A DNA stretch of 5,583 nucleotides, taken from positions 5,857 through 11,439 of the forward strand of contig JAFNGF010000332.1 of NCBI GenBank assembly GCA_017885385.1, written 5' to 3'. Shown here piece after piece: positions 1 to 4,101 of the stretch. Numbering within the stretch: the stretch's first letter is position 1; each line of letters starts with the position of its first letter. The translations under genes were made by a program, and so were the position numbers. A model generated the notes under the pieces. The model did not search any database. It had not been told where the DNA came from and saw only the letters and a list, made by a program, of their open reading frames with translations. Origin of the DNA: Planctomycetota bacterium (GTDB lineage Bacteria; Planctomycetota; Phycisphaerae; Sedimentisphaerales; Anaerobacaceae).

Positions 1-157
1 CATATATCATCACGCCGGCTGATAGGCCCAACGAGAAACAAAGATAGACTATTTTTGGCTTCCTAATCAGATAAGCGATGGCGCTACCGATGCCGGTGGA
101 GAGTCCTGCAAATATCGTAAGCAGCAAAGCCCAGCCGATGTTGCCGGGTATGTCCAT
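1..157 (-). CDS. zupT: ZIP-family metal transporter, ZupT-like (5' part only)
   Basis: This is the first 52 codons of a membrane protein read on the minus strand and cut by the left edge of the window. The start is ATG at 157-155, with GGAG (164-167 on the plus strand as CTCC) six bases upstream. The peptide begins MDIPGNIGWALLLTIFAG, runs through a first membrane helix (about residues 8-31), a short basic loop (RKPK, 32-35) and into a second helix with FSLGLSAGVM (41-50). This order matches the N-terminus of ZupT/ZIP proteins, where helix I is followed by a 'SLGFAAGIML'-type helix II. The family moves Zn2+ and other divalent metals into the cytoplasm across the inner membrane. The metal-binding His/Asp residues of helices IV and V lie outside the window, so substrate cannot be judged. 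It is transcribed divergently from the small-gene pair at 580-1048. Confidence 0.82.
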   Translation of the reverse strand, partial: MDIPGNIGWALLLTIFAGLSTGIGSAIAYLIRKPKIVYLCFSLGLSAGVMIY

Positions 158-347
158 ATACAGCTCCAATTGTCTAATGCTGAATTTAGAATACTAACCC
201 ATACATTAGATACGTCGAGAGTGCAAGGTATTATTATCATACTCGGTTCTGCGGATGTTTGGCCGCACTTTTGATGTCAGTAATATGTCGTTTCACAAGA
301 GGCTCGGCCGACCGAAAAGGTCTTTTAAGTATTTATGAAAGATAGAC

Positions 348-376
348 TTGACGAAATCTGTGCACCGGCATAAAAT
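348..376 (+). promoter_or_regulatory. Near-consensus sigma70-type promoter, target unclear
   Basis: TTGACG (348-353) and TAAAAT (371-376) each match the housekeeping hexamers at 5 of 6 positions and are exactly 17 bases apart. Predicted transcription would begin near 383. The next credible gene starts at 580, so the transcript would have a leader of about 200 nt, or it could be a separate small RNA. Seen only as a pattern; PVC-group promoters are not well characterised, so sigma70 rules are an assumption. Confidence 0.45.
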
Positions 377-486
377 CACAATGGATAAGGTATTTTACCG
401 AGGAATCGCGAGGTAGCTTGATAATGGCTTAATCAAGTGCCGAATCAAACGAAGCTGACAAGAGAATAAGCTTTAAATATTCGATT

Positions 487-515
487 TTGTGATAAAATGC
501 TTGTAGCAATATGAT
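487..515 (+). promoter_or_regulatory. Likely promoter of the DUF4258-like/DUF2283 pair
   Basis: TTGTGA (487-492, 4 of 6 matches) and TATGAT (510-515, 5 of 6 matches) are separated by exactly 17 bases. Transcription would start near 522, giving a leader of about 58 nt before the ATG at 580. The start point falls within the palindrome at 517-530, which suits control by a repressor. Confidence 0.45.
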
Positions 516-516
516 A

Positions 517-530
517 GGTCACCGGTGGCC
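517..530. promoter_or_regulatory. Imperfect 14-bp palindrome, candidate operator
   Basis: GGTCACCGGTGGCC is a perfect 8-bp palindrome (CACCGGTG, 520-527) extended by GG/CC outer arms with a single mismatched pair. It begins one base after the -10 hexamer at 510-515 and covers the predicted transcription start. That position is typical for a repressor site, for example an autoregulatory one. No matching second copy was found in the window, and the binding protein is unknown. Confidence 0.3.
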
Positions 531-579
531 GGAATGGTGGGATTGGGAATAGAAGCTCAACCCACATTCATTCAAGCGC

Positions 580-777
580 ATGGTTGACCGTAGCTTTTCA
601 GAATTGGACCTGCGAGTGATGCTTGAGCATTCCAGAGGCTATCGACCTGATATAGTTGAAGGGCGATGGGTCATAGTCACTTTGCGTCGCAGGCGAACCT
701 GGGAAGTGATTGTGGAGCCTGACTTCGATGCCAAGCGTCTGGTTGTAATAACAGCCTATCCATATTGGGAATCTTGA
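580..777 (+). CDS. Small DUF4258-like protein, possible toxin-like partner
   Basis: A 65-residue cytoplasmic protein of a widespread but uncharacterised small family. Visible family features are an N-terminal ELDLRVMLEHSRGYRPDI segment (8-25), a GRWVIVT strand (28-34), the core RRTWEVIVEPDFD (38-50) and a C-terminal LVVITAYP strand (54-61). The alternating beta-rich core with WEVIVEPD...VVITAYP resembles DUF4258 proteins; that assignment is from memory and moderate. The ATG at 580 is the only start available, because an in-frame stop lies at 550-552 and no alternative start codon follows it. No clear Shine-Dalgarno sequence precedes the ATG. The gene ends one base before the next gene, so the two are probably translated together. 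DUF4258/DUF2283 neighbours have been suggested to be toxin-antitoxin-like; no catalytic residues can be named, so that role remains inference. Confidence 0.75.
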   Translation: MVDRSFSELDLRVMLEHSRGYRPDIVEGRWVIVTLRRRRTWEVIVEPDFDAKRLVVITAYPYWES

Positions 778-778
778 T

Positions 779-1048
779 ATGAATGACTCGTATTTGGAAG
801 TAACGTTTCGACATGGCCGGCCGATAGCTGCATACTACTATTTGCCGCGTCGTTCAAAAGACAGGAGCCATCGAACTAGGCGAGTTGAGCCGGGACTTGT
901 GATTGATTTCACCCGCGATGGAAAGCCTATTGGGATTGAGATCATAGCACCGGATAAGCTGACTTTAGCTGCGTTCAATCGAGTGCTTCGGGAGCTTAGC
1001 TTTCCGGTGTTGAAGCGTGCAGATTTAGCTCCGTTAATGGCGGCTTAG
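779..1048 (+). CDS. DUF2283 family protein
   Basis: An 89-residue protein that fits DUF2283. It opens with YLEVTFRHGRPIAAYYYLPR (5-24), followed by a charged segment (KDRSHRTRR, 27-35), the conserved VEPGLVIDFTRDGKPIGIEI core (36-55) and a helix (LTLAAFNRVLREL, 61-73). The core EPGLVIDF..DGKPIGIEI is the family's usual signature. The ATG lies one base past the TGA of the upstream gene, with GGGA (767-770) eight bases ahead, inside that gene, which points to coupled translation. Function is unknown. DUF2283 proteins often sit beside small DUF4258-type proteins and may act as the antitoxin or partner. No DNA-binding motif is obvious, so autoregulation would have to use an unrecognised fold. The ~260 bp downstream carry no gene. 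Confidence 0.85.
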   Translation: MNDSYLEVTFRHGRPIAAYYYLPRRSKDRSHRTRRVEPGLVIDFTRDGKPIGIEIIAPDKLTLAAFNRVLRELSFPVLKRADLAPLMAA

Positions 1049-1140
1049 AGAAAATGGTGGCTGTCACTCGTTTTGCTCGTTTTGCCAGGAACGCTGCTGC
1101 TGAGACTTGATTTCTGTTGTCCGAGAGTGTCTTTTTTCTT

Positions 1141-1161
1141 CCGTCGCCGTGCCGGCGACGG
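1141..1161. repeat. Perfect 9-bp hairpin, REP-like
   Basis: CCGTCGCCG (1141-1149) and CGGCGACGG (1153-1161) are exact reverse complements around a 3-base TGC loop. CTAAAC follows directly, so the right arm ends in GGCTAAA, as in the two repeats at 1761-1830. The T-rich tract lies before the hairpin, not after it, and neither strand has a T-run directly behind the stem, so it is not a canonical intrinsic terminator. It is best described as a short palindromic repeat of the REP type. Confidence 0.6.
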
Positions 1162-1235
1162 CTAAACATTGAGCGAAAACGCAGATTGCTATCTGCCCGC
1201 CATGGCAGTGGGGCACCGGCGCTAAATTTTTGCCC

Positions 1236-1264
1236 TTGACGGCCCCAACAATCTCTGATAGAAA
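1236..1264 (+). promoter_or_regulatory. Promoter of the DUF4870 gene
   Basis: TTGACG (1236-1241, 5 of 6 matches) is followed after 17 bases by TAGAAA (1259-1264, 4 of 6), which is preceded by TG one base upstream (1256-1257), as in an extended -10 element. Transcription would start near 1271 and leave a leader of about 40 nt that includes the strong ribosome site AAGGGAG (1297-1303). Confidence 0.5.
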
Positions 1265-1310
1265 CAACTGATGGCCATATAGATTTACGGTTATGCAAGG
1301 GAGTTAAACC

Positions 1311-1760
1311 ATGGAAGAAATAAGCCAGCATCCACAAGAGCAAAAAGGCGGCGGCGGCGAAACTTCTGCCAAGCAGCCAGCAGGCGTTCAAGAAACTGCG
1401 GCCGCCAAAGAAGTCAATAAAGACGCCCGTATGTGGGCAATGTTCTGCCACCTGGCGGGATTAGCCGGATTCGTCATACCTGTTATTGTTTCCGGCATCA
1501 TCGCCCCCTTGATTGTCTGGCAGATAAAGAAGGATGAAGACCCCTTCATAGATGAGCAGGGCAAAGAGGCGGTTAACTTCCAGATATGTGTCGGAATTTG
1601 TGCACTCGTATCGGCACTGCTGATTCCGCTGTTTTGCATCGGTGCTATACTGCTGACAGCGGTGGGTACTGCCGACCTGGTGTTTCTACTGATCGCGGCG
1701 GTCAAGGCCAACAATGGTTACCACTATCGCTATCCTTTGACCATCCGGTTCATCAGATAG
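1311..1760 (+). CDS. DUF4870 domain membrane protein
   Basis: A 149-residue inner-membrane protein with a hydrophilic N-terminal tail (1-39) rich in Gly, Gln, Glu and Ala, followed by a DUF4870 domain. The domain shows the signature RMWAMFCHLAGLAGFVIP (40-57), a first membrane helix to about residue 70, the conserved loop KKDEDPFIDEQGKEAVNFQI (73-92), two further hydrophobic segments (about 92-110 and 111-131) and the closing motif KANNGYHYRYPLTIRFI (132-148). DUF4870 proteins are distantly related to Tic20-type membrane proteins; their role is not established. The start is secure, with AAGGGAG (1297-1303) seven bases before the ATG. It has its own promoter pattern at 1236-1264 and is separated from smpB by two hairpin repeats. 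Nothing about the gene looks truncated. Confidence 0.92.
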   Translation: MEEISQHPQEQKGGGGETSAKQPAGVQETAAAKEVNKDARMWAMFCHLAGLAGFVIPVIVSGIIAPLIVWQIKKDEDPFIDEQGKEAVNFQICVGICALVSALLIPLFCIGAILLTAVGTADLVFLLIAAVKANNGYHYRYPLTIRFIR

Positions 1761-1830
1761 AAACCCTGGGTAAAACCCAGGGCTAAATATACCGAACATC
1801 GAAAACCCGGGGTGAAACCCAGGGCTAAAT
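1761..1830. repeat. Two tandem 28-bp hairpin repeats (REP-like)
   Basis: Copy 1 is 1761-1788 and copy 2 is 1803-1830, with 26 of 28 bases identical and 14 bases between them (42-bp period). Copy 1 has a perfect 8-bp stem, CCCTGGGT (1764-1771) with ACCCAGGG (1775-1782), around an AAA loop. In copy 2 the left arm is CCCGGGGT, giving one mismatched pair, and the loop is GAA. Both start with AAA and end in CTAAAT. They begin directly after the DUF4870 stop codon. No T-run follows either stem on the plus strand, so termination is not clearly indicated. They could instead be REP-type elements that stabilise the mRNA end or bind a protein. Confidence 0.75.
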
Positions 1831-1852
1831 AGCAATAGACTGCTGCTGCGGC

Positions 1853-1858
1853 TATCAT
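1853..1858 (+). promoter_or_regulatory. Possible -10 element directly before smpB
   Basis: TATCAT matches the -10 consensus at 5 of 6 positions and ends seven bases before the smpB ATG. If it is used, the transcript would start at or next to the start codon and be leaderless, which agrees with the absence of a Shine-Dalgarno sequence. The -35 position at a 17-base spacing (TAGCAA, 1830-1835) is weak, so this is tentative. Confidence 0.22.
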
Positions 1859-1865
1859 AACGCAA

Positions 1866-2360
1866 ATGGCGGGAAAATCCTCTAAGCATAAAGACGAGCA
1901 AGCTCCCAGGGCGGTTAACAAAAAGGCTTATCGAAATTTTGAGCTTCTTGACAGGTTCGAGGCGGGCGTTTCTCTGCTGGGCGCCGAGGTGAAATCGCTG
2001 CGGGCCGCCCAGGCGGACCTGGACGGGTCATACGGTAGGATAAGGGACGGCCAGTGCTGGCTGATCGGCGCCAAAATAGCCCCCTATCAGTCCGCCTCCT
2101 GGCGGAGCCAAGTCGGTCATGACCCTGCCAGAAATAGAAAATTACTTCTGCACAAGGCGGAGATCCGCAGGATAACAGTTAAGCTCGAGCAGCGAGGCTT
2201 TACACTTGTGCCGCTGCGAATCTATTTCAACAACAGGGGCCTGGCGAAAATAGAAATGGCACTTGCCACAGGCAAAAGAAAATATGACAAGCGACAGGCA
2301 ATTACCGAAAGAGACCAGAAGCGGGATATCGACAGAGATATGAAAAAGTATCGCAAATGA
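1866..2360 (+). CDS. smpB: SsrA-binding protein SmpB
   Basis: SmpB binds tmRNA and brings it to stalled ribosomes for trans-translation, acting in the cytoplasm. The 164-residue length is normal (about 150-165). After a basic N-terminal tail, VNKKAYRNFELLDRFEAG (17-34) and LLGAEVKSLR (37-46) form the start of the OB-fold with the invariant G-x-EVKSLR. RDGQCWLIGAKIAPY (60-74), HDPARNRKLLLHKAEI (85-100) and LVPLRIYFNNRGLAKIEMAL (114-133) follow the family order. The tmRNA-contacting GKRKYDKR segment is at 136-143. The C-terminal tail, rich in Lys, Arg and Asp (144-164), is the part that folds in the ribosomal mRNA channel. The ATG at 1866 fits homologue length but has no Shine-Dalgarno sequence. 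The stop overlaps an ATG at 2357 (ATGA), and the DUF1844 gene follows at once. No tmRNA gene (ssrA) lies in the window. Confidence 0.97.
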   Translation: MAGKSSKHKDEQAPRAVNKKAYRNFELLDRFEAGVSLLGAEVKSLRAAQADLDGSYGRIRDGQCWLIGAKIAPYQSASWRSQVGHDPARNRKLLLHKAEIRRITVKLEQRGFTLVPLRIYFNNRGLAKIEMALATGKRKYDKRQAITERDQKRDIDRDMKKYRK

Positions 2361-2392
2361 CCAACGGTGCGTTTTATAGGGGCTTGGAAATT

Positions 2393-2785
2393 ATGGCTGA
2401 TCAGGAAAAAGAGCAGGAAAATAAGATCGTAGTCGACGAAGATTGGAAAAAAGAAGCTCAGCGCGAAAAGGAGGTATTAGCGGCTCAGGAAGAAACCGAG
2501 AAGAAAAAACCTGCGGCGCAAAAGGCCAGACGAGGACCTTTGCCCGAGGCAGATTTTGTTGCCTTGGTAAGTATGCTCGCTACTCAGGCTTTATTTGCCT
2601 TAGGTCTGCTGCAAGTGAAGGGCGAGGAAAAAAGGGAGCCGGACCTGGAGCTGGCACGATACAATATCGATATGCTCGAAATGATCGAGCAGAAAACCAA
2701 AGGCAACCTGACCGAAGAGGAAAAGGAAGTTATGACGAATACGCTTAACCAACTGCGTATGGGTTACGTTAAGGTCGCGGGGTAG
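2393..2785 (+). CDS. DUF1844 domain protein
   Basis: A 130-residue soluble protein of unknown function. The N-terminal part is highly charged, with the family's KIVVDEDWKKEAQ motif (11-23) followed by a Glu/Lys/Ala-rich, probably helical linker (24-48). The DUF1844 domain proper contains LPEADFVALVSMLATQAL (50-67), a short insertion with charged residues (75-83), and the helix DLELARYNIDMLEMIEQKTK (84-103) followed by GNLTEEE. I prefer ATG 2393 over the in-frame ATG at 2357. The MADQEKE...VVDEDW start matches family N-termini, and AGGGG (2378-2382) lies ten bases ahead. The longer form would add 12 residues and overlap the smpB stop. The family is common in planctomycetes, Acidobacteria and deltaproteobacteria. 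Its place directly behind smpB suggests co-transcription but does not reveal a role. Confidence 0.9.
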   Translation: MADQEKEQENKIVVDEDWKKEAQREKEVLAAQEETEKKKPAAQKARRGPLPEADFVALVSMLATQALFALGLLQVKGEEKREPDLELARYNIDMLEMIEQKTKGNLTEEEKEVMTNTLNQLRMGYVKVAG

Positions 2786-2791
2786 ACCGCT

Positions 2792-3598
2792 TTGGCGAAC
2801 ATGTTAGACCAGATCATCGCCGACAAGAGGCTGGAAGTGAATCACAGGCAGGCTCAGAGGAGTCTGGACCAGCTTAAAGAACAAGTTCGCTCGATGCCCA
2901 AGTGCCGCAATTTTTACAAAGCGGTGACCAAGCCCAACCGTCGCGGCATAAATGTAATAGCGGAGATAAAAAAAGCCTCGCCATCGGCAGGACTTATTCG
3001 GCATGACTTTGACCCTGTGGCGATTGCTCAGATTTATGAAAAGTGCGGCGCCGACGCGATCAGTGTTCTGACCGATGAAAAATATTTTCAAGGTCGGCTT
3101 GAGTATGTTGAGCAGATAAGCCGGGCGGTTGTTTTGCCTGTTTTGCGAAAAGACTTCATTATAGACATCTGGCAGGTTTACGAGTCGCGGGCGGTCGGCG
3201 CCGATGCGATACTGCTCATTGCCGAGGCTCTTCAGTCCGGCGAACTGATGGACATGATGATTGCCGCTGCCGAGTTGACGCTGACGGTCCTTCTGGAAGT
3301 TCACGATGCTGACACCTTATTGAAAGTCCGCAGCCTGATCGGCTTTCCAAAAAAAGGATACAGTGTGCTGGGAATCAATAACCGGGATTTATCCACGATG
3401 GCGGTGGATTTGAATACTACCAGCCGGTTAGCAGGACTTCTCGACAATAAAAGCGAGTTGGTTGCTGAAAGCGGGATAAAATCACGAGCCGACGTCGAGA
3501 AGCTGAAGTCCATCGGCGTAAGAGCGGTCCTCGTCGGACAAACGCTGTGTGAACACAAAAACATCGAAGAGAAATTTTCCGAGCTATTCGGCAGTTAG
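2792..3598 (+). CDS. trpC: Indole-3-glycerol phosphate synthase (TrpC)
   Basis: TrpC closes the indole ring in tryptophan synthesis, turning CdRP into indole-3-glycerol phosphate with loss of CO2 and water. The 268-residue TIM barrel is complete and stand-alone, not fused to TrpF. Catalytic landmarks are visible: AEIKKASPS (57-65, with E58 and K60), SVLTDEKYFQG (91-101), LRKDFIID (118-125, K120 as the general acid by homology), LLEV (167-170, E169 as the general base), GINNRDL (194-200) and AESGI (225-229) for phosphate and transition-state binding. The insertion GFPKKGYSVL (184-193) precedes the INNRDL strand. The start is uncertain. TTG at 2792 gives MANMLDQIIADKR, which aligns with common MA(N/D)ILDKI starts and has GGGG (2779-2782) nine bases ahead; ATG at 2801 would give 265 residues. 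No other trp gene is visible, so this is a scattered trp gene in a cluster with smpB. Confidence 0.97.
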   Translation: MANMLDQIIADKRLEVNHRQAQRSLDQLKEQVRSMPKCRNFYKAVTKPNRRGINVIAEIKKASPSAGLIRHDFDPVAIAQIYEKCGADAISVLTDEKYFQGRLEYVEQISRAVVLPVLRKDFIIDIWQVYESRAVGADAILLIAEALQSGELMDMMIAAAELTLTVLLEVHDADTLLKVRSLIGFPKKGYSVLGINNRDLSTMAVDLNTTSRLAGLLDNKSELVAESGIKSRADVEKLKSIGVRAVLVGQTLCEHKNIEEKFSELFGS

Positions 3599-3639
3599 TA
3601 TATGTTGTTCTGATTATTGAATAGATAGGTTGAACAGGT

Positions 3640-3999
3640 ATGAACATAATCCTCTACATTCTTTTGGGTTTACTGACCGGTGTTTTTAGCGGAATGTTTG
3701 GTCTTGGCGGTGGTGTCGTAATAATACCCGCTCTGGTTTTTTTATTTGGTCTTTCGCAGCATCAGGCTCAGGGCACAACCTTGGCCCTGCTGGTTCCGCC
3801 TATAGGTCTCCTGGCTGCCTGGCAGTACTATAAGCAAGGTTACGTCGATCTGAAGATAGCGGCCTTTGTATGTCTGGGCTTCTTCTTCGGAGGACTGATC
3901 GGAGCAAAACTTGTTGTGGGACTGCCTGAGCCTATCTTACGCAGGCTTTTTGGTGTGGCTCTACTTATGATTTCGATAAAGATGATACTGACAAAATGA
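3640..3999 (+). CDS. Half-length TauE/SafE (TSUP) family membrane protein
   Basis: A 119-residue hydrophobic protein with one TauE/SafE repeat. The family usually has about 250 residues built from two such repeats and exports sulfite, sulfoacetate or other organic anions. The first helix (3-18) leads into the hallmark SGMFGLGGGVVIIPALVFLF (17-36). AQGTTLALLVPPIGLLAAWQ (43-62) and YYKQGYVDL (63-71) follow, then two helices, about 72-92 and 98-116 (ILRRLFGVALLMISIKMIL). This order corresponds to the N-terminal half of a full-length member. It ends at a clean stop with no leftover coding sequence behind it, so it looks like a genuine single-repeat protein that would have to pair with itself or another half, not a fresh truncation. 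AGGT (3627-3630) is nine bases before the ATG. The 41-bp gap from trpC allows co-transcription. The substrate is unknown. Confidence 0.88.
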   Translation: MNIILYILLGLLTGVFSGMFGLGGGVVIIPALVFLFGLSQHQAQGTTLALLVPPIGLLAAWQYYKQGYVDLKIAAFVCLGFFFGGLIGAKLVVGLPEPILRRLFGVALLMISIKMILTK

Positions 4000-4101
4000 C
4001 AATCTCAAAACAGAGCTGCGACCGTGAGGGAGCGGAAAGCACACTTGCGGATTAAAATCAGGTGCACATCAGGCTCGGTTAATTTTCACGAGCATTATGC
4101 G

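Larger units (their letters stand above)
158..579. other. 422-bp intergenic region with plus-strand promoter patterns
   Basis: No convincing gene is seen here on either strand. It separates the divergent zupT-like gene from the DUF4258-like gene. It contains two plus-strand promoter-like patterns (348-376 and 487-515), a palindrome (517-530) and a small inverted repeat CTTGAT/ATCAAG (417-422 and 432-437, 9-base loop). The only ORF directly after the first promoter is an 11-codon frame at 381-416 (MDKVFYRGIAR), which I do not call a gene. On the zupT side, TTGCAC occurs upstream of the start but has no good -10 partner. Confidence 0.6.
1049..1310. other. Hairpin-rich intergenic region before the DUF4870 gene
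   Basis: No gene is supported here; minus-strand reading frames cross the region but lack family resemblance and run into the flanking genes. It holds a direct repeat CGTTTTGC twice in a row (about 1068-1084), a T-rich stretch ending near 1140, the strong hairpin at 1141-1161, an inverted repeat GCAGAT/ATCTGC (1181-1186 and 1191-1196, 4-base loop), and an overlapping alternative stem CTGCC/GGCAG (1193-1197 and 1204-1208). A second GCTAAAT follows a GC-rich stretch at 1221-1227. The promoter of the next gene lies at its right end. Confidence 0.55.

Noticed and set aside
227..243. AT-rich TATGATAATAAT (minus strand) upstream of the zupT-like gene as a Zur/Fur-type metal box
   Set aside because: It lacks the two-fold symmetry of known Zur or Fur boxes and does not sit on a convincing promoter.
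306..325. GACC-GAAAA-GGTC mini-hairpin followed by TTTT, a possible terminator
   Set aside because: The stem is only 4 bp and no plus-strand gene lies upstream of it within the window, so a terminator is not supported.
381..416. 11-codon ORF directly after the promoter at 348-376 as a leader peptide
   Set aside because: It has no ribosome site, no run of regulatory codons and no attenuator-like structure behind it.
1064..1267. Minus-strand ORF of 67 codons in the hairpin-rich gap
   Set aside because: Low-complexity translation without recognisable motifs, and it crosses the perfect hairpin. Non-coding repeat content explains it better.
996..1451. Minus-strand ORF of 151 codons across the intergenic gap and the DUF4870 start
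   Set aside because: It overlaps the end of the DUF2283 gene and the start of the DUF4870 gene, both well supported. Its translation shows no family features, and it would cover the promoter of the DUF4870 gene on the opposite strand.
4000..4101. Search for a bidirectional terminator between the convergent TauE-like gene and glnS
   Set aside because: Only a 5-bp GCTCG/CGAGC pair (4073-4077 and 4089-4093) with an 11-base loop and no T-tract is visible. This is too weak to call.
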